Source of the DNA: Chitinophagales bacterium
GTDB taxonomy: Bacteria > Bacteroidota > Bacteroidia > Chitinophagales > Chitinophagaceae
Reading direction: 5' to 3'
Assembly (NCBI GenBank): GCA_017303335.1
Contig: JAFLBK010000001.1
Location: forward strand, 687,001 to 751,000
DNA length: 64,000 nucleotides
In this document: piece after piece, positions 8,373-16,394 of the stretch
Numbering within the stretch: the stretch's first letter is position 1
Layout: every line of letters begins with the position of its first letter
Made by a program: the position numbers and the translations under genes
Notes under the pieces: generated by a model
What the model was told of the DNA's origin: nothing
Seen by the model: only the letters and a program-made list of their open reading frames with translations
The model's database searches: none

Positions 8373-9362
8373 TCAGAAATCCGGAAGGGCTGGTTTTGTT
8401 TTCATGATCTCCTCGATCTTCTCCATTACCTCCGGCGTAAGTTTTTGCATCGTGTCCAGCGCTTTCAGGTTATCGAGTAACTGCGATTTTTTAGTGGCGC
8501 CAAGGATAGCCGTACTTACATTCGGGTTTTTGATGCACCAGGCGATGCTTAGGGCTGCTGTTGTTACACCCAGTTTCTTCGCCAGTTCACTCAGCTTCTT
8601 TACTTTCCTGACCTTTTCGTCCATGACCCAGCGCTCTTTCAGCCAGTCAAATCCTTCCAACGCGAAACGGCTGCCTTTCGGAATGCCGTCGTTGTATTTA
8701 CCACTCAGCAGGCCCGAAGCCAGCGGGCTCCAGATGGTGGTTCCCAATCCAACGGTTTTGAAGATCTGCAGAAACTCATTCTCCATTTTATTCCGCTCGA
8801 ACAGGTTGTATTGTGGCTGTTCCATGGTTGGCCCGATAAGCCGGTAATGCTGTGCCACCTTATGCGCTTCCATGATCTCCACGCCGCTCCATTCGCTGGT
8901 ACCCCAATACAGTATTTTGCCCTGCTGGATGAGATGATTCATCGCCCAAACGGTTTCCTCCACCGGCGTGTTTTTATCCGGGCGGTGGCAGAAGTACATA
9001 TCCAGGTAATCAACCTGCAGGCGTTTCAATGCCTCATCGCAGGCTTCGATCACATGCTTGCGGCTGAGTCCGCTCTGATTGGGTTTATTCGCTTTTCCCC
9101 GCCAGCCCCAGAACACTTTCGATGAAACCGTGTAGGATGTACGGTCCCATTTTTTCTTTTTGAGCACACGGCCCATCATCTTCTCGCTTTCGCCGAGCGC
9201 ATACACTTCGGCGTTATCGAAAAAGTTGATGCCATTGTCGTAGGCGATGCCCATCAGTTCATCGGCGGCTTTATCATTGATCTGTTTGCTGAAGCTAACC
9301 CAGGACCCAAAAGAGAGCAGGCTTACCTGCAGGCCGGATTTTCCGAGACGGCGATATTCCAT
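8373..9362 (-). CDS. Aldo/keto reductase, voltage-gated K+ channel beta-subunit-like
   Basis: A 329-residue NADPH-dependent TIM-barrel reductase of aldehydes and ketones. The catalytic tetrad can be followed: Asp in INFFDNAEVYALG with Tyr at about 53-58, Lys in VSSKVFWG, and His in YFCHRPD. The motifs LLSFGSWVSF, MEQPQYNLFER and the C-terminal STAILGATKKSQL are those of the Kv-beta/AKR6-like subgroup. It is the first gene of the five-gene operon running down to the SDR gene and probably carries the promoter. The natural substrate is unknown. Confidence 0.88.
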   Translation of the reverse strand: MEYRRLGKSGLQVSLLSFGSWVSFSKQINDKAADELMGIAYDNGINFFDNAEVYALGESEKMMGRVLKKKKWDRTSYTVSSKVFWGWRGKANKPNQSGLSRKHVIEACDEALKRLQVDYLDMYFCHRPDKNTPVEETVWAMNHLIQQGKILYWGTSEWSGVEIMEAHKVAQHYRLIGPTMEQPQYNLFERNKMENEFLQIFKTVGLGTTIWSPLASGLLSGKYNDGIPKGSRFALEGFDWLKERWVMDEKVRKVKKLSELAKKLGVTTAALSIAWCIKNPNVSTAILGATKKSQLLDNLKALDTMQKLTPEVMEKIEEIMKTKPALPDF

Positions 9363-9425
9363 AATAAATCAAGCGGCTTTTTGCTTGCTGTAAAGATAAC
9401 AAAACAAGCATGTATTTGTTGGACC

Positions 9426-10031
9426 TTAATCGGCCGGGAATTCGGAATTGGGCACGCGGATATAACTATGTGTCACATTCCGGATCACCCATTCTTTGAA
9501 ATCCTGGCGGGCTTCCATTCCTGTTCCATCGATGATCTGCAGTTTACGGCGTATGCGGACCGGTTTGTCGGTAAAAAACTCCGATCCTTTGCGGTTGCGG
9601 TCCCACCAAAGTTCCTGGCAATAAAGCGTATCGCCCAGCACATTGATCACCACCACGCTGTCTTTAAGAAACACCTTGCTTTCGGTTTCGAGGTATTTTC
9701 CATAGCGGGCGTCGAGCCGGCTATCGACCGTACCTGTTTCATTGAAAAAATCAACATGCAGTGTTTTGGGAAACTCCACGTAGGGGCTGGCGTCCTGTAT
9801 CCGCAGCATGAGGGGAGATAATAATTTCGCCTTGGCATGACCGCCCAGGGTGTAGTTGATGTCTGCATTCTTCACTTCCTCCACACCCAGGTTCTTGCTG
9901 TTCATATGCTGCACCACCGCATCGTTGTTTTCGCAGGCGTTCAGCAGCAGGATAACGCCCATTGCCGGCCATATACACAACAAGCTTCTTACGAAACGAA
10001 GCCGGTATGGTTTGCCGCCGCAAAAATGCAT
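9426..10031 (-). CDS. lptC: LptC, periplasmic component of LPS export
   Basis: A 201-residue protein that links the inner-membrane LptBFG transporter to LptA on the LPS path to the outer membrane. A hydrophobic N-terminal segment ends in LLNAC, a lipobox, so this may be lipid-anchored, as is common for Bacteroidetes LptC. The body has LptC/OstA-like beta repeats (SPLMLRIQDASPYVEFPKTL, YGKYLETESKVFLKDSVVV, GDTLYCQELWWDR, DKPVRIRR). The start could also be the internal Met at residue 24, but then little charge would precede the hydrophobic stretch. It is the last gene of a five-gene envelope operon. Confidence 0.82.
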   Translation of the reverse strand: MHFCGGKPYRLRFVRSLLCIWPAMGVILLLNACENNDAVVQHMNSKNLGVEEVKNADINYTLGGHAKAKLLSPLMLRIQDASPYVEFPKTLHVDFFNETGTVDSRLDARYGKYLETESKVFLKDSVVVINVLGDTLYCQELWWDRNRKGSEFFTDKPVRIRRKLQIIDGTGMEARQDFKEWVIRNVTHSYIRVPNSEFPAD

Positions 10032-10067
10032 GAAAGATTGTTGCAGGTGAATAAGACCAAAGATAAC

Positions 10068-11423
10068 TTAATAATACTTCCGCTTTTCAAACCACCGGGC
10101 ACTCATGGAAATGCCGATATTGATCCGAACGAGGTTTTCCCGCACATTGGTCTGGCGGTTACCCCGGTTACCGATCTCCAGCCCGGTATTGAGCATGACA
10201 AACTGGTAGGGGTACGAAATCCGTTTCAATGATGTGAGCGGGAAACCGGCGCCCAGGGTGAATCCATACTCGGGGCGGTTCTTATTGATGGTGATGTAAT
10301 CGGGTCCGTAATAGAAGCCCGCTCGGTAGCTTACAAAATTGAAATATTTTTTGGTAGGCTTATTAAAATCGCTGGGATCGTACTGCGCCCCGACACGGAG
10401 AGTCCAGTTGTTCTTCACCGCATCGGTTTCATTGTAATACCGGTAGCTGCTCCAGTTGCTGACCTCCAGGTCGGCGCCGAACATCCAGTGCTTCTCCTGG
10501 TAATTCACCCCAAACCCAAAACTGGCGGGGTAGCGTATCTTCCCTTTGATGTCTTTGTCTTCAAAAACACTATCAACCCGGAAATATCCTCCATTCGGAT
10601 CGTAGTAGATCGTTTCCCGGATGATGTCCTTATTCGCTCTCAGGTTTTGCTGCAGGTTTCCGTACAGACCCAGGCGAAGGCTCTTGGTTACAACCTTGGG
10701 ATTCTTGGAGTCGTAAGCCAGCGGGATATCGTACTGCATGCCCGCGTTAAAAAATAAGCCCCCAAAGGTTGTTTTGGTTTCGGAATTAGACAGGTAGTAG
10801 AATGTGGTATCGTTGATGAAAGTGAGCTTGGTGCTGTAGTCCTTGCTGCCGAACATGTAACCGGCATTGATGCCAATACTGAAGTTCTTGATCTTAAAAC
10901 CGGTGCCGATAAAGGCCTGGTTGGTACCGCCATTGCCTTCGTACAGGGTATTCAGGCTGTCGATATTGGTAAGGCGCTCATTCTTTTCGATCTTGTAATT
11001 GATCTTGGTTACGGGCCTGATGCCAAAACTCATTCCCCAGCCCATGCCCTTGCTGGCCATCTTTTGCGTCGTGAGCGGAAAACCCACCTGCAGGTACGAG
11101 AAATAGGTATTGACGGAATTGAATTTACCTACCGGGTTGCTGCTCTTCAGGGTGCGGATATCGATCTCGCCGCCCAGGTCGAACAGGGTAAGAGCGAGGT
11201 TTGACAGTGATGCGGGGTTGGTAAAGTTGATACTCCGGTTATCGTTGGTTGCGGCGGAAATGCCTCCCATGCCGCGGGTAAACATGTTATGATTCGGTGT
11301 CAGGTCGCCCAATCCATAGCGTGAGTAGGGTGAATTTTCTTGGGCAAGGGCCGTATTACAAAATCCAAGAGCGATGAGAAGTACGGATAAAATTCTAGCT
11401 ATTGTTAGTTTCGCTGAGTGCAT
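10068..11423 (-). CDS. Outer-membrane beta-barrel protein, OmpP1/FadL-like
   Basis: A 451-residue protein with a signal peptide ending ...NTALAQ. The mature N terminus ENSPYSRYGLGDL, NHNMFTRGMGGIS and INFTNPASL is characteristic of a Bacteroidetes barrel protein repeatedly found beside coaX; the rest alternates aromatic and polar strands, ending RWFEKRKYY. The role may be transport of hydrophobic compounds, by analogy only. ATG 11423 is preferred: it gives the proper signal peptide, while the earlier in-frame Met lies deeper inside coaX. Even so, the first 29 bases overlap coaX, suggesting translational coupling. Confidence 0.75.
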   Translation of the reverse strand: MHSAKLTIARILSVLLIALGFCNTALAQENSPYSRYGLGDLTPNHNMFTRGMGGISAATNDNRSINFTNPASLSNLALTLFDLGGEIDIRTLKSSNPVGKFNSVNTYFSYLQVGFPLTTQKMASKGMGWGMSFGIRPVTKINYKIEKNERLTNIDSLNTLYEGNGGTNQAFIGTGFKIKNFSIGINAGYMFGSKDYSTKLTFINDTTFYYLSNSETKTTFGGLFFNAGMQYDIPLAYDSKNPKVVTKSLRLGLYGNLQQNLRANKDIIRETIYYDPNGGYFRVDSVFEDKDIKGKIRYPASFGFGVNYQEKHWMFGADLEVSNWSSYRYYNETDAVKNNWTLRVGAQYDPSDFNKPTKKYFNFVSYRAGFYYGPDYITINKNRPEYGFTLGAGFPLTSLKRISYPYQFVMLNTGLEIGNRGNRQTNVRENLVRINIGISMSARWFEKRKYY

Positions 11424-12123
11424 ACAGGCCTTTGAATAAAAAATTATAGTCGGCAAATATCTTGTTTTTAAGCTGCCCGGCAAAATAGGTGGTATCACCC
11501 CCGGTTAAAACAGCGTTAAAGTTGCCATATTTAGCGGCATACGCATTAATAAAACCATCTATTTCAAATGCCATTCCGGCGATCACTCCACTTTGCATAT
11601 TGGTCTTTGTATCGTACCCGATGAGCGGGTAATTCCAGTCTTTCTGAACCAGCGGAAGCTTCGCGGTAAACTGCTGCATCGCCTTAAAGCGCATTTCCAT
11701 TCCCGGCGAAATACTGCCTCCCAGGAACTGCTGGTACTGGTTGATGAAATTATAGGTGATACAGCTTCCCAGGCCGATAACAAGATTGTTCTTTCCCGGG
11801 AAGAAGTGCGCTGCCGCCGCACAAAGCGCAAGCCTGTCGGCCCCGATGGTTTCGGGTTTGGCCGCCGGGATGGAAAAGTTGATGCGGGTGAGGTGCGATA
11901 CTTTATGAAAACGGGTTTGTGCCGACAATACCGGTTCGATCGCGGGGTTGTGATTGATGACCGAGGAAAGTATCGCTTTTTGGGGTTGATGGGTCTGGAG
12001 CAGGGTTTCGATCGTGGCCGGGTCGTCGTTCTCCAGTACAAGATCCATTTTGAATTGATCGTTTTCAAAGATCGCCGCTTTCAGGCGGGTGTTGCCGAAA
12101 TCGAAACAGATGGTTTTGATCAT
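11395..12123 (-). CDS. coaX: Type III pantothenate kinase with altered phosphate-2 motif
   Basis: A 242-residue ASKHA-fold kinase for the first step of coenzyme A synthesis (pantothenate to 4'-phosphopantothenate). Visible are the phosphate-1 motif CFDFGNTR at 6-13, the pantothenate-binding GADR at 94-97, SPGMEMR in the dimer-interface helix, and TGGDTTYF near the C terminus. The second phosphate motif, normally DxGTAxTxD, reads GLGSCITYN at 117-125, so both acidic residues are replaced. The gene starts inside the stop codon of the LON-domain gene (TGATG) and overlaps the barrel gene downstream. Assignment is firm; whether the substitutions change activity or metal use is open. Confidence 0.87.
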   Translation of the reverse strand: MIKTICFDFGNTRLKAAIFENDQFKMDLVLENDDPATIETLLQTHQPQKAILSSVINHNPAIEPVLSAQTRFHKVSHLTRINFSIPAAKPETIGADRLALCAAAAHFFPGKNNLVIGLGSCITYNFINQYQQFLGGSISPGMEMRFKAMQQFTAKLPLVQKDWNYPLIGYDTKTNMQSGVIAGMAFEIDGFINAYAAKYGNFNAVLTGGDTTYFAGQLKNKIFADYNFLFKGLYALSETNNS

Positions 12124-12752
12124 CAGAATCCTTTAAGATTTTTAAAGTGCCCGTTGAGTTTTACTTTTTCCTTGAGCGCTTCCATTTCCGCCAATACCGG
12201 AATCACTTTCCGCAGGTGCCGCTTCAGGTATTCCTGCCGCTGCAGTTCCTGCATCAGTTGCAGCAGTTCATATTCCTCCTGCAGTGAAAGCCCGGCATGA
12301 TGCGCCACATCGTAACTCCACAATTCCTCCTCGGGCTTGGGAAATTTCTTTTCCACCTGCAGCAATTTGTGCAGTTCCTTGATACCGGCCACGATGCCCT
12401 GCATCAGGGAGCGGTTTCCCTGCTCGTTGTTCTCGGGGTAACTTACGATGGCGCCGCTGTACAGCTTATCCGGTAAGCTGTTGATCATCTCCAGCATCCG
12501 GAATACCTGCAAGCCCTCTGTTTTAATGTCCATTTTACCGTCTTCATATACCTCGCTGATCTCCCGGATGCGCACCAGCGTACCCATTTCGCAGATACGG
12601 TCATTGATGACCGAAGGGATGCCAAAGGGTTTACCACCCGCCTGGCATTCGCTGATCAGTTGCCGGTAGCGTGGTTCAAAAATGTGCAGGTTCAGTTGTT
12701 CGCCGGGGTACACCACGATGCCGAGCGGAAATATGGGAATGAAATTGGTCAC
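12123..12752 (-). CDS. LON substrate-binding-domain protein
   Basis: A 209-residue protein that is a stand-alone Lon N-terminal domain (PUA-like beta fold plus helices), without the ATPase and protease parts. Family marks are IPIFPLGIVVYPGEQLNLHIFEPRYRQL (positions 5-32), GIPSVI and MGTLVRI. Such proteins may bind unfolded peptides, but no enzymatic activity is established. The only suitable start is GTG at 12752, 12 bases after the glycosyltransferase stop. Its stop is fused with the coaX start as TGATG, so the two are translationally coupled. Confidence 0.85.
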   Translation of the reverse strand: MTNFIPIFPLGIVVYPGEQLNLHIFEPRYRQLISECQAGGKPFGIPSVINDRICEMGTLVRIREISEVYEDGKMDIKTEGLQVFRMLEMINSLPDKLYSGAIVSYPENNEQGNRSLMQGIVAGIKELHKLLQVEKKFPKPEEELWSYDVAHHAGLSLQEEYELLQLMQELQRQEYLKRHLRKVIPVLAEMEALKEKVKLNGHFKNLKGF

Positions 12753-12764
12753 AGGTTATTGTTT

Positions 12765-13529
12765 TCAGTTTCTGTTTACGGATTGTTCGTTCAGCTGTTC
12801 AAGGTAATAATATTTCCGGTAGGTATACATCGATGTTGTTCGTGCAATAATAAATCCTTCCTTACCATCCAGGAAACCCAGCCGGAAAATATAATGCTGC
12901 AGAAAAGCGAATACCGGCGAGAAGTACCGTTTGAAAAATCCGGCTTTCTTTCCCGCTTCAAAATATTTACGGGCGTTCATGCGGGCATACCCATTCATTT
13001 TTTCGGCATACTCCTGCCGGTTGTGAACGGTGTAATGAAGGATATGACCTTTGAGCATCGACACGTGTACATCCGGCGGAAAAAGAAGATTCTCATGTAC
13101 AGCCACATTGTTCCACTGCACTTTCTTACGATTGAACAACCGGATATGCTTATCAAAACCCCACTCCCCGAAACGGATCCACTTACCGCAAAAAAAATTC
13201 CGGAAGCGGATGTTGAATACCTCGTTCGCATGCTGCAGCGGCAACGATTGAAGCGAATGCTTCAATTCCTCATCGATGGCTTCATCGGCATCCAGGCTCA
13301 GGATCCAGTCGTACCTGGCCGCGGCGATACCCCGGTTTTTATTGATGCCATACCCTTCCCAACCCATCTCGATGATGGTGGCGCCGAAGCGGCGGCATAT
13401 CTCCAGCGTGGCATCGGTACTGCCGCTATCCACGATCACCACGTCGCGGATCAGCGGCTGCAGGCTTTGCAGCGTATTGCCGATAATATGCGCTTCGTTT
13501 TTTGTGATGATGACCACCGAAATGTTCAT
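12765..13529 (-). CDS. Glycosyltransferase family 2 (LPS-core WaaE/KdtX-like)
   Basis: A 254-residue inverting glycosyltransferase. The GT2 signature is clear: ISVVIITKNEAHIIGNTLQSL at the N terminus, VDSGSTDAT, and the metal-binding SLDADEAID near residues 82-90. WGFDKHIRLFNRKKVQWNN and the C-terminal helical region with FLDGKEGFIIA match the WaaE/LpsA-like group that adds glucose or heptose to lipid A core sugars. ATG 13529 is preferred over an in-frame Met five codons upstream because MNISVVIITKNE is the family start. It heads the operon that ends with lptC, fitting an LPS role. The donor sugar is not determinable. Confidence 0.83.
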   Translation of the reverse strand: MNISVVIITKNEAHIIGNTLQSLQPLIRDVVIVDSGSTDATLEICRRFGATIIEMGWEGYGINKNRGIAAARYDWILSLDADEAIDEELKHSLQSLPLQHANEVFNIRFRNFFCGKWIRFGEWGFDKHIRLFNRKKVQWNNVAVHENLLFPPDVHVSMLKGHILHYTVHNRQEYAEKMNGYARMNARKYFEAGKKAGFFKRYFSPVFAFLQHYIFRLGFLDGKEGFIIARTTSMYTYRKYYYLEQLNEQSVNRN

Positions 13530-13576
13530 GCTGCAAAGAAACAATAATTCGGCAAGCGGCGATGGGCTTTATTTAG

Positions 13577-13607
13577 TTTGGAAATTGGAATTAAACCGTG
13601 AAATTTG
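13577..13607 (+). promoter_or_regulatory. Predicted promoter of meaB
   Basis: TTTG at 13577-13580 is followed after exactly 19 bases by GAAATTTG at 13600-13607, one mismatch from the Bacteroidetes -7 box TAnnTTTG. The meaB ATG lies only 4 bases further on, implying a leaderless or nearly leaderless mRNA. Confidence 0.45.
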
Positions 13608-13611
13608 TTCA

Positions 13612-14502
13612 ATGTGGAAGCAGCAGTTAGCTGAAATAAAAGCAGGCAATACCAAGACCCTTGCCCGGTGCATTTCCTTCATCGAAAACGAAGTGCCCGG
13701 TTATGAAGACCTGTTGCAGGAACTGCCATCTTCCGCAACGCCGGTGATCGGTATTACCGGACCGCCGGGCGCAGGCAAGAGCACACTCACCGATGCATTG
13801 ATCGGTACGCTTGTACAAGAAGGCGCATCCGTGGCTGTTCTTTGTGTAGATCCCTCTTCGCCGTTCAATTTAGGCGCTTTGCTGGGCGATCGTATCCGCA
13901 TGAGCGACTGGTACGATAACCCGAATGTTTATATCCGCTCCCTGGCCACCCGCGGATCACTGGGCGGACTTCACCCCAAAATCATCGAGATCAGCGACCT
14001 GCTGAAGGCTGCGCCGTACGACCTGGTCATTGTAGAAACCGTAGGCGTTGGACAAAGCGAAGTGGAGATCGCCGGCTTGGCCGACGTTACCGTTGTGGTG
14101 GTTGTTCCCGAAGCGGGCGACGAAGTGCAGACGATGAAAGCCGGTTTGATGGAGATCGCCGATGTATTTGTGGTGAATAAGGCCGACCGGCCAGACGCGG
14201 ACCTTTTTGTAAAAAACCTGCGGCTCATGCTGGCACCCGCATTCGCCAACCATGAAAAACCAGTGCCCGTTATCAAAACCATCGCTTCGCAGAAACAGGG
14301 CATCGATGAACTTTACCGGCAACTGAAAGCCATGACCGGTGAAAAGATCCAGCACGAAAAAAGACTGCACCTGCTGGCGGAAAAAGCCTTTCACCTGATC
14401 GAACAAAAAAGAATGCGGGACATTGATAAAAAAATGCTGAAAGAGAAAATACGGGCGGCGGGAGCGTCCTTTAACCTGTATCGCTTTGTGACCGATTATT
14501 GA
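13612..14502 (+). CDS. meaB: MeaB/ArgK G3E-family GTPase, methylmalonyl-CoA mutase chaperone
   Basis: A 296-residue GTPase that protects and reloads B12-dependent methylmalonyl-CoA mutase. The P-loop GITGPPGAGKST is at about 46-57, followed by VDPSSPFNLGALLGDRIRM, SLATRGSLGG, VETVGVGQSEVE (switch region) and NKADRPD (guanine specificity). ATG 13612 starts the family N terminus MWKQQLAEIKAGN; an in-frame extension back to 13276 would overlap the divergent glycosyltransferase and is rejected. No mutase gene is in the window, so the partner is elsewhere. The last 7 bases overlap the convergent small membrane-protein gene. Confidence 0.92.
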   Translation: MWKQQLAEIKAGNTKTLARCISFIENEVPGYEDLLQELPSSATPVIGITGPPGAGKSTLTDALIGTLVQEGASVAVLCVDPSSPFNLGALLGDRIRMSDWYDNPNVYIRSLATRGSLGGLHPKIIEISDLLKAAPYDLVIVETVGVGQSEVEIAGLADVTVVVVVPEAGDEVQTMKAGLMEIADVFVVNKADRPDADLFVKNLRLMLAPAFANHEKPVPVIKTIASQKQGIDELYRQLKAMTGEKIQHEKRLHLLAEKAFHLIEQKRMRDIDKKMLKEKIRAAGASFNLYRFVTDY

Positions 14503-14750
14503 ACGCTTCGTATACCCGTTTGTTCCCGCTCCTCATGCGAGCGGTTGTTTTTCCACCAGCGATAACTGATAAAGCCAACAATGGCAAAGGGCATCAGCAT
14601 CAGGTAGAGTATACCCGAGTTCATTCCCTGCGCGGGCTTTTCACCCAGCTGCTGGGCTGTTTTGGTGCACACGGCGCATTGCGCATTTGCCGGAACAGCA
14701 ACGATAACACTAATGAGTGTAAAGAACAATATGAGTGCGGTCTTCTTCAT
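14496..14750 (-). CDS. Small membrane protein with CAVC motif
   Basis: An 84-residue protein: a cleavable or anchoring N-terminal hydrophobic segment (residues 5-22), then NAQCAVCTKTAQQLGEKPAQ, then a second membrane helix (ILYLMLMPFAIVGFISY, about 47-63) and a basic, soluble tail. The CxxC motif just after the first segment would face the periplasm. I recognise this as a conserved Bacteroidetes hypothetical without assigned function; a thiol or metal role is only inferred. Its 3' end overlaps meaB by 7 bases on the opposite strand. A good -7 box lies 8 bases upstream of the start. Confidence 0.72.
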   Translation of the reverse strand: MKKTALILFFTLISVIVAVPANAQCAVCTKTAQQLGEKPAQGMNSGILYLMLMPFAIVGFISYRWWKNNRSHEEREQTGIRSVQ

Positions 14751-14758
14751 CGAGGGCC

Positions 14759-14766
14759 CAAAGTTA
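14759..14766 (-). promoter_or_regulatory. -7 promoter element of the CAVC membrane-protein gene
   Basis: On the minus strand this reads TAACTTTG, a perfect TAnnTTTG Bacteroidetes -7 box, 8 bases before the ATG. No convincing TTTG -33 box is seen at the usual distance. Confidence 0.45.
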
Positions 14767-14869
14767 CAACGGCAGCGGGTATTTTAGCGGGATGTTTAAC
14801 AGAAAATAATGAAGATTTTTGAGCACAAAGACCCGGGATGATTTTAAATTGCGTAGCTAAATAATAACT

Positions 14870-15595
14870 ATGGGGAAACGAATTTTACCTGCATTTGTTT
14901 TATTGTTTTTTTCCACTGCAAGTATTGCCCAGAAACCTGCCAACGCCCGGAGTTTTTACCTGAAGGGTATACAGTTACGCAACCAGAACAAATTCGTGGA
15001 GGCGGTTGCCGCCTTCCAGAAAGCCATCAAGCTGGATAAGAAAATGGATTCCGCTTATTTCGAGATCGGCCTTATTTTCTCCCGTACACAATTTGCCGAC
15101 AGCGCTGTATGGTACTATGGGAAAGCCATCGCCGTTAATCCGAAAATGGATGTGGCGCATATAGCGCTGGGAAACCTGTACCGGGATGTGAAGAACAAGC
15201 CCGACTCCGCGATTGCTTCTTATTTCAACGCACTCAAAACCGATAGCCTCAATAAACTGACGTACTACAGCATTGCCTGGTGCTACAACGCAAAGGGAGA
15301 AAGCGAAAAAGCAATCCCCTATGCGATCAAATCGCTGGAGATCGACAACAACTACAAACCCGGTTATAATGAACTCGGCTATGCCTACCGCACAACCGGC
15401 AAATACCGCGAAGCGATCGAACAGTTTAAAAAGAACATAGCCATCTCACCGGTTGACATTGCCATGCTTTACACGGCCTACTGTTATATCGAGTTAAAAG
15501 AAAAGGATGGGGCTATGGAACAGTACGAGGCGTTAAAGAAAGTAAACGAAAAAATGGCGGACGGGCTTAAGAAGAAGATCGACGCCATGCAATAA
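14870..15595 (+). CDS. Secreted tetratricopeptide-repeat protein
   Basis: A 241-residue protein with a signal peptide (MGKRILPAFVLLFFSTASIAQ) followed by about five TPR units: ARSFYLKGIQLRNQNKFVEAVAAFQKAI, DSAYFEIGLIF...AVWYYGKAI, VAHIALGNLY...SYFNAL, TYYSIAWCYNAKGESEKAI, and NELGYAYRTTGKYREAIEQFKK. Such periplasmic TPR proteins act as protein-binding scaffolds; no catalytic domain is present. It stands alone between a divergent gene and a convergent glycosyltransferase gene 6 bases after its stop. A possible promoter is TTTG at 14818 with TAAATTGC at 14845. Confidence 0.8.
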   Translation: MGKRILPAFVLLFFSTASIAQKPANARSFYLKGIQLRNQNKFVEAVAAFQKAIKLDKKMDSAYFEIGLIFSRTQFADSAVWYYGKAIAVNPKMDVAHIALGNLYRDVKNKPDSAIASYFNALKTDSLNKLTYYSIAWCYNAKGESEKAIPYAIKSLEIDNNYKPGYNELGYAYRTTGKYREAIEQFKKNIAISPVDIAMLYTAYCYIELKEKDGAMEQYEALKKVNEKMADGLKKKIDAMQ

Positions 15596-15601
15596 GCGGC
15601 A

Positions 15602-16387
15602 TCAGTTTTTACCCGGCAACCGGATCTCCGAAGCGATGGCCGTATTGTGAAATATCTCCTGATCGAAGAATTTGGGTTCTGTTACAAAGGCCTTCAGTTC
15701 GCCTTTGAGAATGGTATGCGAAAGCAGGTCATCGGCCCGGTACACCACCGGCGTTTGCGCTTTTGCCAGCCTGGCAGCCCCTTCCAGCGAAACCGCGTAG
15801 GCATGCGTGCAATCGTGAAAGCCGGCCCGCTTCAGGTGTTTACTGAATGGACGGGGTAACATATTACGCACCATCGTATAGGTCCATTTCATGCCACCGA
15901 GGGCACTGATCAGTTTATAAAAAAACTGCTTTATCCGCAACCCGGTTGTTACCTGCTCGTGTTTGAGGTAACCAAAATACACCAGTTCCCAATCGGCCGG
16001 TAATTCGGCCAGTGTTTGCGAAAGCGCCGGCAGGTTTTGCTCAAGCGCCACAATATCATCTTCCAGCACCAGTACCCGCTTCCATTGTTGTTTCAGCATT
16101 TCTTCATAGAGCATCCGATGCGACAGTGAGCAGGCGATCTCTCCCAGGTTGAGGGGTTTCCCCTGGCGTTGCAGCTTCTTCGCCGTTGTTTCATCGTAGG
16201 TGCCATCGCGTTTAATGGTATCCGGATCGAGCTGTTGCTTATCGGCGCCCCAGAAAAAATCAAAGGAAAGTCCGGCCAGCTCCCGCTTCACTTTTTCGTG
16301 CCGGGCCGCGAAACGGGGAACGGACACAACCAGCACCTTGTCGAAGTACTGCTGCAAAGCTTTTATTGTATCGGCTGTAAGCGGCAA
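15602..16387 (-). CDS. Glycosyltransferase family 25 (LPS biosynthesis type)
   Basis: A 261-residue transferase with GT25 marks: YFDKVLVVSVPRFAARHEKV near the N terminus, GEIACSLSHRMLYEEML at about 81-97, the metal-binding VLVLEDDIV at about 104-112, and CTHAYAVSLEGAARLA. GT25 enzymes add galactose-like sugars to LPS or capsule acceptors. The start must be a non-ATG codon: TTG at 16387 is the first possible, 7 bases after the GT4 stop, and no in-frame ATG occurs before the first conserved motif. It is the third gene of a glycosyltransferase operon. Confidence 0.8.
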   Translation of the reverse strand: MPLTADTIKALQQYFDKVLVVSVPRFAARHEKVKRELAGLSFDFFWGADKQQLDPDTIKRDGTYDETTAKKLQRQGKPLNLGEIACSLSHRMLYEEMLKQQWKRVLVLEDDIVALEQNLPALSQTLAELPADWELVYFGYLKHEQVTTGLRIKQFFYKLISALGGMKWTYTMVRNMLPRPFSKHLKRAGFHDCTHAYAVSLEGAARLAKAQTPVVYRADDLLSHTILKGELKAFVTEPKFFDQEIFHNTAIASEIRLPGKN

Positions 16388-16394
16388 GGAGGTA

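Noticed and set aside
13276..13611. An in-frame upstream extension of meaB
   Set aside because: It lies within the divergent glycosyltransferase gene; ATG 13612 gives the family N terminus and has a promoter just upstream.
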